DNA from: Bacteroidales bacterium
Lineage (GTDB): Bacteria > Bacteroidota > Bacteroidia > Bacteroidales > UBA10428
Assembly (NCBI GenBank): GCA_016930375.1
Contig: JAFGGU010000070.1
Location: 1-64,000 of the forward strand
DNA: 64,000 nucleotides
Direction of reading: 5' to 3'
Part shown: positions 1 through 9,231 of the stretch, in pieces
How positions within the stretch are numbered: position 1 is the stretch's first letter
Layout of the letters: the number at the start of each line of letters is the position of its first letter
Translations under genes and position numbers: made by a program
Notes under the pieces: model-generated
Seen by the model: the letters and a program-made list of their open reading frames with translations, nothing else
The model's database searches: none
What the model was told of the DNA's origin: nothing

Positions 1-97
1 ATCCATTTTGTATCCAATTTTATCCGTTTTAAATTTACGGAATAATTATGAATATATCCATTTAGTATCCAATTTTATCCATTAATTGTTACTATCC
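1..97. repeat. Phased TATCC repeats (two copies of TATCCATTTnGTATCCAATTTTATCC)
   Basis: TATCC at 11, 21 and 55, 66, 76, 93; the first copy is cut by the window edge. Confidence 0.6.
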
Positions 98-108
98 ATT
101 TTTTGTTC

Positions 109-222
109 TACTTGTCTGGTGTTTTCAAAGTGTCTATCGATTACCTGGTGAACGGCAACAAGTCCGATAAGGTGGAACAAACCCCCGCGAAGTCTCCCGA
201 CTTCGCTTTTCCAAAACTGTAG
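109..222 (+). pseudogene. C-terminal remnant of an XRE-family (HTH_3) transcriptional regulator
   Basis: In-frame translation YLSGVFKVSIDYLVNGNKSDKVEQTPAKSPDFAFPKL*; 'VFKVSIDYLVNG' is the typical end of an HTH_3 domain; no intact upstream HTH in the window. Confidence 0.55.
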
Positions 223-234
223 TCTCCAGACTAC
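187..234. repeat. Two adjacent perfect palindromes (GCGAAGTC-tccc-GACTTCGC and GTAGTCT-cc-AGACTAC)
   Basis: Stems at 187-194/199-206 and 219-225/228-234, read directly. Confidence 0.7.
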
Positions 235-420
235 CTTCCTCACTGTTCCGAACTCAATAACCGGTTGACATAACACATTTGTTTGGACGAACTATATGAA
301 GTATTTTAAATTTTAACTTCGCAACGGAATCATACGAATGGCTGTCAGAGACTGTGGCTCAAAGAAGGCGAAGATAGGGGACGCTTTTGCTAGGGTGATT
401 TACTTAACACTGAAAAAAAA

Positions 421-1075
421 TCACCACCACTTATAATCTTCAACTTTTTTAGCTTCCATATCTTGTAAAGTATATGCCTTATAATAGTTTAACCAACCAT
501 TATTAAGATGTTTTTCGCTTGGAGAGAACTCCCCGATCCCAATATCCAAATCATTTGAATATGGTATTCGAAAGTCACCCCAATTACATTTTTTTACAAC
601 CATATTTTTGTAACTTTCCCAGTTACCAACAAATTGATTGTTATAAAAATCATCACTTTCGATATCCAAATTATCATAAAGTATCTTTTCACCATTAAGA
701 TAGAATCTTGTTTCTAATATTCCCTTAAATCTACCTGAACCTCCCTGTTTTTGATCTTCAAATAACTCATAGTTAGCTAATAGGATGTATTTTTGATTAG
801 TAAAACGCTTAATCACATCTTCATCCTGATTTTCTTCTGCATCCATTAAATATCCAGACCTATAAGAATCAACAAATTTTCTAATATGGATTATTTCAAT
901 TTCGCCTATGAATTGGCATATATTGTCTTTCACTTTGCTTTTTCCAAAAACATAATATTTATTCGGTGCGTTAATATTCTTGATTACTGTAATAAACTTA
1001 ATAGATAATCTTTGGTAATTCTCCCCAATAAATCCTAATACTATATCTTTGTTATTTAGCCATAAGGTATTTCTT
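421..1075 (-). pseudogene. Hypothetical protein, N-terminally truncated (170-aa ORF from GTG 933 plus about 47 open upstream codons)
   Basis: ORF track gives 421-933. The same frame stays open to about 1066 (RNKRNTLWLNNKDIVLGFIGENYQRLSIKFITVIKNINAPNKYYVFGKSKVKDNIC...) without a better start, then abuts another gene remnant. Confidence 0.5.
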
Positions 1076-1215
1076 TTATTCCTTTATATGGTACCTGAAA
1101 CCTCGTCCTTCGCTGGTTTTCAGCAATAACCCATCTTTGACCAGAAGGGCAGGGTCTGACTTAAATGTGTTTCGTGAGTATCTTGAAAGGGTTGAATATA
1201 AGCATGCTTTACTGG
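1076..1215 (-). pseudogene. C-terminal winged-helix remnant (Fic- or regulator-type tail)
   Basis: Reverse-strand frame: ...LYSTLSRYSRNTFKSDPALLVKDGLLLKTSEGRGFRYHIKE*, stop at 1076-1078; 'LLVKDGLL...GRGFRYHI' resembles wHTH tails. Confidence 0.45.
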
Positions 1216-1220
1216 AACAA

Positions 1221-1290
1221 ATTCAACCCCTTCAGGGTTGTGAAAAGATTCAGTCATACTCTCCGTGGGTTGCACCCACGGTTATTCAAA
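1221..1290. repeat. Dispersed palindromic repeat (CCGTGGGT-tgc-ACCCACGG plus CAACCC-cttca-GGGTTG)
   Basis: Stems at 1263-1270/1274-1281 and 1224-1229/1235-1240; CACCCACGGTTATTCA recurs at 53234. Confidence 0.7.
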
Positions 1291-1349
1291 TTGAAGCTCG
1301 TTGGGGTTTAGGAAGTTAACGCATCAACAGTATGGAAATAATACAAATA

Positions 1350-1375
1350 TATCCATTTTGTATCCAAATATATCC
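1350..1375. repeat. Third copy of the phased TATCC repeat
   Basis: TATCC at 1350, 1361, 1371, the same 11/10-bp spacing as at 55/66/76. Confidence 0.6.
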
Positions 1376-1400
1376 ATTCTATGTTTCATCTATTTCCTGC

Positions 1401-1445
1401 AAAAAAAATAACCCTTCAAGGGTCTGTTGACCGCTTGAAGGGTTA
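1401..1445 (-). terminator. Rho-independent terminator of the AsmA-like gene
   Basis: 12-bp stem TAACCCTTCAAG/CTTGAAGGGTTA (1409-1420/1434-1445), followed on the minus strand by a T tract. Confidence 0.8.
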
Positions 1446-1470
1446 CTGGCCGCTCACCGATTACCTTTTA

Positions 1471-1513
1471 CTGTTCACTGTTCACTGTTCACTATTCACT
1501 GTTCACTTTTCAC
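1471..1513. repeat. 7-bp tandem repeat array A (TTCACTG/A)
   Basis: ctgttcactgttcactgttcactattcactgttcacttttcact; overlaps the AsmA stop codon at 1510-1512. Confidence 0.85.
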
Positions 1514-4299
1514 TGCCCCAACAACTTATCCCCCTGCTCCTGCGCCGCTTTTAACACGGCTTCAGCTTTGGTATCCGCTTCCTTAATGATTTTCTGTGCC
1601 GTATTTTCTCCTTCCTGCCGGAGCTTTTTGGCGCCTTCTTCAGCAAGTCTTTTGGAAATGGGATCTTTGGCTTTGTCAACCAGTTTATCAGCATTCGCAT
1701 CGGCTTCCTTCCGCACTGCATCAGCTGCTTCCTGGGCTTTGGCACGGATCAGGTCTGCTTCCTTCCGGGCCTGCTCCATCAGTTTATCCACTTCAGCCTG
1801 CGCAGCAGCGCGGGCTTCTTCTTTCTTGGTATCAATCTGTTCCTGGACAGCCTGTTTTACTTCTTCTTTTAAAGCTTCCCTGGCATTGCCTGAGTTTTCA
1901 TTCAAATCGAGGCCGATCTTCGGGTCACGGAAAGTTCCCCCGACCTTCACCTTGATGTTCAGATTTTCAAGCGGGTCAATTTTCAAACCTGCTCCGGCTG
2001 CCTTGCTCAGCAGGTTATCGATGGGTGCATTGGCTGCCGCACCCAGTTCGGATCGCGGAATATTAATACCTACGGTATAATTCATGGTCTGGTCGATCCC
2101 CTGATCACCACCTATCAGAAGGGTTGCCTTTCCCACTCTGGTTTCAAACGGATTCACCAGGAGCCTTCCGTTCCGGATATCGAAATTAACTCCTAACTTG
2201 TTCAGCGTCATATTATTGAATGCGTTTGTGTTCAATGCATTTCCAATTTTATCAAAAGTGGCTGAGCTTTTCAACCCGATCAAATCAGAAGTAAAATTAC
2301 CATTACCGACAATGGACTGTAACAGTGGCATCATATGTTCATCAAGATAACTCGAAAATTTCATACCCAGGGAAACCTTACCCATGGCTTTGCCTGCAAT
2401 GGGTGCAAATTTCTGTAACATGGAGAATGAAGCAAATGCGGCTGGTATATCAATTGCACTGGCGGTGAAATCGAAATCCACCGATGGATTTTTCAAGTCT
2501 TTGGTATTGTATTCACCCGAAAGCTGCATGGAACCGTCCAGCATGTTCAGTTTCACTCCGTCAAGGATCACCCGGCTGTCTTTAACCAGTATGGTGCCAA
2601 TCGTGTTTTCAATCTGAAGCTTATCATAATAGAGTTTGTTGATCCTCGAGACCAGTTTGAAGTCCACATTCGCAGGAACTTCAAAAACTGTAAGTGGCAC
2701 TGTATCTGTTTCCTCCACGGTGGTTTCTGTGCTTTCAGTCATAAATTCATTCAGGTCGAGCACGCCTGAGGTAAAGATGAAGTCACCCTTGATGGTTTCA
2801 TCCTTGAATACGTATGGAATGAAATTCTCCAGTCTGCCTGAAAGGTGAAGATCACTTTTGCCGATGACCGCATCGAAGCTTTTCACCTCAACATACTTCG
2901 GTGAAAAGGCCAGTGAAGATTCTGATATATTCATATCACGGGGCAAATCCGGACTGCTGTATGTAAATTCCTTAATCAGCATAGTACCATCGGCTTTGAA
3001 CTTCTCATATTCTTCCTTCTCGATGTAGGACATGAAGCCCATAAAATCAAGCCCTGCCTTGATCTGACCCTTGAGCGTTGTGCTGTCAAGAGGTATGACA
3101 TCATTGATCGTGGCCAAATCGAGGTCCATATTTACATTGCCGTTGAGCTGCATGTCGCTTATGGGAGTTTTAATGTTCAGGGTCATATCCACAGGATTTC
3201 CACCCAGATCAACATGAAATTTATTCACATCCACCACGGAGTTATCGTTTTGTACCCCGTCAAAAAGGAGGTTAACATCAATATTTATATTATCTGCCGA
3301 TTTGGGAAGATCAGGATATTTGAACATGGCATTCTCGACCAGCAGTTTAAGTGCCACATTGGGCATTACCTTTTCGTTATAAGTCCCTTTTACACTTCCG
3401 TCGAGTTGTAGTTTGCCCGTTGCCTGTACATCCTGGAAATCCTTCCTGTAAATGGCGGGTATCAGGGACAGAAGAGACTTAAAATCCGCCTTGTCCAATC
3501 CGTATTTCAGATCAATCACAATATCTTCCTCATTGGGCATACCAACACTGCCATCGAAACGCAGCATGAGATCGTTCAGGGCAACGGAATTTTCTTTTAA
3601 TGTGTACTGTGAATTCTTCAGATCTGCATCCACACCAATCTGCAAAGTCAGTGCGGCATCTTTGAGGTATTTGATGCCATCATAAGCCACATTCAGGAAT
3701 TTGGTATTGGAATTCAGCAACAAAGTGGTAAAATCCCTGGAAAGATCACCTGTCATGACAAAATTGAAATCATCCAGACTTGCATTGATCCTGCTGCTGT
3801 CATCGTCGTAACGTATCAGGCCATGGTTAATCTCGAACCGTTTCAGTTCAACCTGCGGATTGATGTCGCTCGCCGTGGTATCTTCTTCCTCTTCCTCACC
3901 TGTATCTTTGGCGATATCCCAGTTCACTTTACCGTCGGGCATCACCCAGGCATGCACCCGGGGATAGTCGATGGCAATGCGTTTGATTTTGATGTTTTTC
4001 ATTTTAATGGCGCTGATCAGGTCAAGGGCTACATCCACTGATTTTACCTTAAACAGGGTGTCACCTTCGAACTCATCTATTCCGGCTATATAGAAGTTCT
4101 TTATGCCAACCGACACATTGGGAAACGAACGGAAAAGCGAAAGTGAAAGTTTTTCAAAATCGGCTTTGGCATTCAGGTTATTGTTGATCTGTTCCTTGGC
4201 AATCTTCATGATCTTTCCCTGGAAAAGGAAAGGAACGGCAAGGATCAATACCAGTAAAACCAGAATTGCAATCCCGGCAATCTTCAGAAACTTTTTCAT
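1510..4299 (-). CDS. AsmA family protein with C-terminal charged coiled-coil extension
   Basis: 929 aa; N-terminal TM helix, 'ALDLISAIKMKNIKIKRIAIDYPRVHAWVMPDGKVNWDI' and AsmA-like C-terminal part; Ala/Lys/Glu-rich tail of about 130 aa. Confidence 0.85.
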   Translation of the reverse strand: MKKFLKIAGIAILVLLVLILAVPFLFQGKIMKIAKEQINNNLNAKADFEKLSLSLFRSFPNVSVGIKNFYIAGIDEFEGDTLFKVKSVDVALDLISAIKMKNIKIKRIAIDYPRVHAWVMPDGKVNWDIAKDTGEEEEEDTTASDINPQVELKRFEINHGLIRYDDDSSRINASLDDFNFVMTGDLSRDFTTLLLNSNTKFLNVAYDGIKYLKDAALTLQIGVDADLKNSQYTLKENSVALNDLMLRFDGSVGMPNEEDIVIDLKYGLDKADFKSLLSLIPAIYRKDFQDVQATGKLQLDGSVKGTYNEKVMPNVALKLLVENAMFKYPDLPKSADNINIDVNLLFDGVQNDNSVVDVNKFHVDLGGNPVDMTLNIKTPISDMQLNGNVNMDLDLATINDVIPLDSTTLKGQIKAGLDFMGFMSYIEKEEYEKFKADGTMLIKEFTYSSPDLPRDMNISESSLAFSPKYVEVKSFDAVIGKSDLHLSGRLENFIPYVFKDETIKGDFIFTSGVLDLNEFMTESTETTVEETDTVPLTVFEVPANVDFKLVSRINKLYYDKLQIENTIGTILVKDSRVILDGVKLNMLDGSMQLSGEYNTKDLKNPSVDFDFTASAIDIPAAFASFSMLQKFAPIAGKAMGKVSLGMKFSSYLDEHMMPLLQSIVGNGNFTSDLIGLKSSATFDKIGNALNTNAFNNMTLNKLGVNFDIRNGRLLVNPFETRVGKATLLIGGDQGIDQTMNYTVGINIPRSELGAAANAPIDNLLSKAAGAGLKIDPLENLNIKVKVGGTFRDPKIGLDLNENSGNAREALKEEVKQAVQEQIDTKKEEARAAAQAEVDKLMEQARKEADLIRAKAQEAADAVRKEADANADKLVDKAKDPISKRLAEEGAKKLRQEGENTAQKIIKEADTKAEAVLKAAQEQGDKLLGQ

Positions 4300-4480
4300 G
4301 ACGAGTACTTTATATTTTATTATTTCAGTTTATTACTACGGCTAATTTAGCAAAGTATTGCGTGAAAGAATAAAAACTTTTAGGCTTTCGCTTTTTGAGG
4401 ATTTTTATACGTTAATTGCAATTCTGGGATTAGCTTATTAACTTAGCTTTACTTCAGGAACCAATCACTTAAAAATTAGT

Positions 4481-5308
4481 ATGGTAGTTGCTGTTGATTT
4501 AGGAGGCACAAATATCAGGGCCGGACGCCTGGATAAGGACCGGATCCTTATTCAGAAAGATACTCCTTTGCGCGATAAAGACGTTTTGGAGAAAACCCTG
4601 GAGCAGTTGATTGCCTTAATTGAATCGGTGATGGACGGTGATGTTTCGGGAATAGGAATTGGTGTTCCATCGGTTGTGGACATCGATACCGGCACTGTTT
4701 ATGACGTAACCAATATATCATCCTGGAAAAAGGTCGAACTGAAAAGCATCCTCGAGTCTCATTTCAATCTGCCGGTGAGAGTTAACAACGATGTCAACTG
4801 TTTCATACTGGGTGAACACCGTTATGGAATAGCCAAAGGCTTTCAATCGGTCGTCGGTCTCACCATGGGAACCGGTCTGGGTGGAGGCATTATCATCAAT
4901 AACGAATTGTATGCGGGTCACAATTGTGGAGCAGGAGAATTCGGACTTGTAAATTACCTCGATGAAAATATTGAAGCTTATTGCAGTGGCGGATTCTTTC
5001 AGAAGAAGTTCAATACAACCGCCCTGGATGCCTATGAGAAAGCGGCTGCCGGTGATCCGGCCGCGCTGGGCAGCTGGAAGGAATTTGGTTTTCATTTGGG
5101 CAATGCCGTTAAAACTGTTGTATATACTTATGACCCCGAAGCCCTTGTATTAGGTGGTTCATTGGTTAAGGCATACCATTTCTTTGCAGAGTCCATGGAA
5201 GCATCCAGAATGGATTTTGCCTTCCCGGAATCCATGAAGCGACTGAAGATTTTTACATCACAGAATAAAAATATTGCCCTGCTGGGGGCAGCATCACTTA
5301 TACCCTGA
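4481..5308 (+). CDS. ROK family sugar kinase/regulator
   Basis: 'VAVDLGGTNIRAG', 'GLTMGTGLGGGIIINNELYAGHNCGAGEFG'. Confidence 0.9.
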   Translation: MVVAVDLGGTNIRAGRLDKDRILIQKDTPLRDKDVLEKTLEQLIALIESVMDGDVSGIGIGVPSVVDIDTGTVYDVTNISSWKKVELKSILESHFNLPVRVNNDVNCFILGEHRYGIAKGFQSVVGLTMGTGLGGGIIINNELYAGHNCGAGEFGLVNYLDENIEAYCSGGFFQKKFNTTALDAYEKAAAGDPAALGSWKEFGFHLGNAVKTVVYTYDPEALVLGGSLVKAYHFFAESMEASRMDFAFPESMKRLKIFTSQNKNIALLGAASLIP

Positions 5309-5326
5309 TAACATTAAAACCTTACC

Positions 5327-7963
5327 ATGAAAACAAATCGTGCTTTTCAAATGACAACCGGCCTATTGGCTATACTGCTAGCGCTTTCCTGCTCCAGATC
5401 ACCCCAGATGACGCTCGCCGGAAAGATCCTGCTGAGTGATAACTGGCGTGTCCAGTCATCGGAAAATATTAGTGCCGTGCCCGGTTCAGTGGTTTCGGGA
5501 AGTGTAATTGACATCACCGGGTGGTACCCGGCCAGGGTTCCTTCCACCATTATGGGCGTACTGACCGAGAATGGGCTCTATAAAGATCTTTTCCTGGGTG
5601 ACAGCATTAAAAACATTGATCATCGGCAGTTTGAAAAGTCCTGGTGGTACCGGACAGAATTCACTTTGCCTGGGGCCAATGAAGATCAGCGCGTTATGTT
5701 GAATTTTGACGGGATAAGTTATTATGCGAATGTCTGGCTGAACAGTGTTTTGATTGCCTCTCGCGACAGTGTTTACGGTACTTTCAGAAGATTCGAATTC
5801 GATGTCACGAATCTTCTGAAAGACTCAGTTAATATTCTTGCGGTAGAAATATTTAAACAGAAGCCCGGTGATTTCGGGCATGGATTTGTTGACTGGAATC
5901 CGGCACCACCGGATAACAGTATGGGTTTATGGCGCGAGGTTTACCTGCAGATCACCGGTGATGTGGCCATTAAAAACACCTTTATCAGCAGCGATGTGAA
6001 TACCGAAACTCTCGATGAGGCATCACTCACCATTACAGCTGATGTGGTCAATTATTCGAACAGCGCTGTGAACGGAGAGGTGACCGGTAAAAGTGAAGAT
6101 TTTGAATTTGCTGTTCCTGTGCATCTGAAAGCCGGAGAAATCAAACAGGTAAAACTTACCCCGGATGACATTAAAGCTTTGCGCATCAGTCATCCCAGGC
6201 TTTGGTGGTGTAATAACCTGGGAGAGCCTAACCTGTATAATCTGAATATTCAGTATGTCACCAACTCCATGGTCAGCGATTCGCGTGATATTACCTTCGG
6301 GATCAGGGAAATTGAAGCATACAACAATGCCGCCGGCCACAGGGGATTCAAGCTCAACGGGAAGGAAGTGCTGATTAAAGCGGGTGGCTGGACAGATGAC
6401 ATTTTCTTCCGGGACACCGATGAAAGCAATGAAATACAGGTGCAGTATGTTAAGCATATGAACCTGAATACTATTCGGTTTGAGAACATCTGGGGGAAAA
6501 GTCAAAACATCTATGACCTGTGTGATCGGTACGGCCTGCTGGCGATGGTGGGATGGAGCTGTCAGTGGGAATGGGAAAATTACCTGGGTAAGGAATGCGA
6601 TGAATTTGGCGGTATAAAAACTGAGGAAGATATGGACCTCATGGTGAAATCACTGGAAAATCAGATACGTTACCTGCAAAATCATCCTTCGATATTCGTA
6701 TGGCTATTGGGTAGTGACATGCTCCCCAGGCCTGTCCTTGAAAAGAGGTACCGTGAACTGATTGCAGCCATTGATAACCGGACTTACCTGGGCGCAGCCA
6801 GTGATCGAAATAGTGAAATCAGCGGTCCAAGCGGTGTAAAAATGAGGGGACCTTATAATTATGTGGGTCCCTCCTACTGGTACATTGATTCGGTGAATGG
6901 GGGAGCCTTTGGTTTCAACACAGAAACCGGTCCGGGTCCCCAGATCCCGGTTATGGAAACTTTTGTGAAAATGATCCCGGAGAAGAACCGCTGGCCCATC
7001 GACGAGATCTGGAACTTTCACTGCAATCCTTCCGAAAGTTTCGGATCGCTTGACATTTTCAATAATGTACTATACCAGAGGTACGGCAAGCCTTATACGC
7101 TTGAAAGTTACATGCTCAAAGCAAATGTCCAGGCCTATGAAGCCATGAAAGGCATGTTCGAGGCCTTCAGGGCCAACAGACCCAATACAACCGGAATTGT
7201 TCAGTGGATGCTGAATTCTGCCTGGCCGTCGTTTTACTGGCAGTTGTATGATTATTACCTTTTGCCAACCTCTGCGTATTATGCTGCCCGCAAAGCAAAT
7301 GCACCGCTGCAGCTGGTTTATAATTACGGAAACCACAGCATTTATACTGTAAATGAAACATTGAACTCACTGGATAACGCCAAGGCCCGGATCAGGTTGC
7401 TGGATATTCAGGGCCGTGAAATTCTCACGGAAGAAATGGCTGTGAACATTGAAGGCAATAAGTCTGCTGTCGTTTATAAGCTTCCGCCGGTATCGGCAGG
7501 GAATGTTTTTCTGGTATTGTCGCTTTTAGACGGGCAGAATAATGTGGTAGCGGATAATTTCTACTGGCTGTCGGGCAAACCCGATGTGTATGACTGGGAA
7601 AAAACGGAGTGGTTTTATACCCCCATTCAATCTTCCGCTGATTTTAAACCGTTGAATTATCTTTCCTTGGCCGAGGTAGGGCTTACCCAAAAGGTTCTCA
7701 GCAAGGAAAATGAAATGGTGGTTGAGATAACCCTTACAAACAAATCCAAGGGAATGGCATTTTTTATCAACCTTACCCTGAAGAATAGCTTTAACCAAAC
7801 CATTTTCCCGGTATTTTGGGAAGATAATTACCTGAGCCTTCAACCCGGAGAGACCCGAACCATACAATGCACTGTGCCAGGAGGTCCAACCCTCGTAAAT
7901 GATTGCACCCTGACCCTTTCAGGTTGGAATGTCAAAGAACAAATAACAAATATTGCATTATGA
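5327..7963 (+). CDS. Glycoside hydrolase family 2, exo-beta-D-glucosaminidase-like lipoprotein
   Basis: Lipobox-like LLALSCS; GH2 sandwich and TIM-barrel motifs ('NLNTIRFENIWGKSQNIYDLCDRYGLLAMVGWSCQWEW', 'HPSIFVWLLGSDMLP'). Confidence 0.8.
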   Translation: MKTNRAFQMTTGLLAILLALSCSRSPQMTLAGKILLSDNWRVQSSENISAVPGSVVSGSVIDITGWYPARVPSTIMGVLTENGLYKDLFLGDSIKNIDHRQFEKSWWYRTEFTLPGANEDQRVMLNFDGISYYANVWLNSVLIASRDSVYGTFRRFEFDVTNLLKDSVNILAVEIFKQKPGDFGHGFVDWNPAPPDNSMGLWREVYLQITGDVAIKNTFISSDVNTETLDEASLTITADVVNYSNSAVNGEVTGKSEDFEFAVPVHLKAGEIKQVKLTPDDIKALRISHPRLWWCNNLGEPNLYNLNIQYVTNSMVSDSRDITFGIREIEAYNNAAGHRGFKLNGKEVLIKAGGWTDDIFFRDTDESNEIQVQYVKHMNLNTIRFENIWGKSQNIYDLCDRYGLLAMVGWSCQWEWENYLGKECDEFGGIKTEEDMDLMVKSLENQIRYLQNHPSIFVWLLGSDMLPRPVLEKRYRELIAAIDNRTYLGAASDRNSEISGPSGVKMRGPYNYVGPSYWYIDSVNGGAFGFNTETGPGPQIPVMETFVKMIPEKNRWPIDEIWNFHCNPSESFGSLDIFNNVLYQRYGKPYTLESYMLKANVQAYEAMKGMFEAFRANRPNTTGIVQWMLNSAWPSFYWQLYDYYLLPTSAYYAARKANAPLQLVYNYGNHSIYTVNETLNSLDNAKARIRLLDIQGREILTEEMAVNIEGNKSAVVYKLPPVSAGNVFLVLSLLDGQNNVVADNFYWLSGKPDVYDWEKTEWFYTPIQSSADFKPLNYLSLAEVGLTQKVLSKENEMVVEITLTNKSKGMAFFINLTLKNSFNQTIFPVFWEDNYLSLQPGETRTIQCTVPGGPTLVNDCTLTLSGWNVKEQITNIAL

Positions 7964-9231
7964 GAAAAAGAAGCGCCTCCATGGTCATCCTGGTGTTGGT
8001 GACATTTTTCGTGATATCGTTCCTGACCAACGTATTAGGTCCGCTGATCCCGGATATCATTGATAATTTCAGTCTCAGTCTGGGTTTGGCAGGCTTCCTG
8101 CCTTTCTCGTTCTTTGTCGCATACGGTGTGATGTCAATCCCCGCCGGGATCCTTACGGAAAAATATACTGAAAAGCCGGTTCTTATTGCCGCATTTGTCC
8201 TCGCTTTTCTGGGTGCCCTGCTTTTCGCCATGTTCCCGAAATTCAGCGTTGCCCTAATATCCCTGTTTATGATCGGGATCGGCATGGCCATGCTGCAGGT
8301 GATCATTAATCCTTTGCTCAGGGTTTCCGGGGGTGAATCAAATTATGCCTTCTATTCGGCCATGGCGCAGTTGATTTTTGGACTGGCGTCATTTCTGAGC
8401 CCCCTGTTATATTCCTATCTCGTTCATAATGTTCACTCGGGCAATACTTCTTTCGCCATATCCATACTGGATAAACTGGTTCCCGAAAACCTGAAATGGG
8501 TGTCCCTGTACTGGGTATTTACAGTGATCACACTGGTTATGATCATAATTAACGCACTGATTAAATTTCCAAAGGTAGAACTGACAGAGGAAGAAAGAAT
8601 TGAAGTGGGGCATTCCTTCAAAGAGCTTTTTTCGAACAAATATGTCATTCTTTTCTTTTTCAGCATATTTGCCTATGTTGGAACGGAACAGGGAATCGCC
8701 AACTGGGCTTCGAAGTTTTTGCAGACCTATCATGGTGTTGATCCCACCACGCAAGGGGCTACGGCGATCTCCTGGTTTTGGGGGCTGATGACGATCGGGT
8801 GTTTTATAGGTATGGGTTTGTTAAAGATATTCGACAGTAAAAGCGTTCTACTTGTATTTACGGCAGGAGCCATCATCGCGCTCCTTGTTGCTTTGTTCGG
8901 TTCAAGGGAGGTCTCGTTGATCGCTTTTCCGCTTACGGGATTCTTTGCAGCAGTTATGTATCCCGTTACTTTTTCCCTGGCCCTGAACTCGGTGCCCAAG
9001 CATCACGGAACATTCGCGGGAATCCTGTGTACCGGTATCGCTGGTGGCGCCCTGGTGCCATTGCTGATAGGGGGACTGGCTGAGCTTGTAGGTCTGCGGT
9101 ACGCCATGTTCTTTATCTTCGTCACCCTGGGATATATTTTCAGTACTGGTATTTGGGCAAAGCCTATTATTACCAATGCCACAATGAACCGGAAGATTAA
9201 GGATCTTTTCCGGAAAGCACCTAATGCATAA
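7960..9231 (+). CDS. MFS sugar transporter (FucP/NagP-like)
   Basis: Likely start ATG 7960 (ATGA overlap with the GH2 stop) rather than ORF-track 7903; 12-TM-like MFS protein. Confidence 0.8.
   Translation: MRKRSASMVILVLVTFFVISFLTNVLGPLIPDIIDNFSLSLGLAGFLPFSFFVAYGVMSIPAGILTEKYTEKPVLIAAFVLAFLGALLFAMFPKFSVALISLFMIGIGMAMLQVIINPLLRVSGGESNYAFYSAMAQLIFGLASFLSPLLYSYLVHNVHSGNTSFAISILDKLVPENLKWVSLYWVFTVITLVMIIINALIKFPKVELTEEERIEVGHSFKELFSNKYVILFFFSIFAYVGTEQGIANWASKFLQTYHGVDPTTQGATAISWFWGLMTIGCFIGMGLLKIFDSKSVLLVFTAGAIIALLVALFGSREVSLIAFPLTGFFAAVMYPVTFSLALNSVPKHHGTFAGILCTGIAGGALVPLLIGGLAELVGLRYAMFFIFVTLGYIFSTGIWAKPIITNATMNRKIKDLFRKAPNA

Noticed and set aside
82-276. Minus-strand 64-aa ORF
   Set aside because: Antisense to the XRE remnant and across two palindromes; no protein support.
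1137-1319. 60-aa ORF 'IQPLQGCEKIQSYSPWVAPTVIQIEARWG'
   Set aside because: Translation of a dispersed palindromic repeat; a similar spurious ORF (52971-53186) comes from the other copy.
1-1400. Active mobile element or defence island
   Set aside because: Only gene fragments and short repeats; no transposase, integrase, nuclease or complete toxin-antitoxin gene.
1568-2080. 170-aa plus-strand ORF, Ser/Ala-rich
   Set aside because: Antisense to the coiled-coil tail of the AsmA-like gene; composition is explained by the opposite strand.
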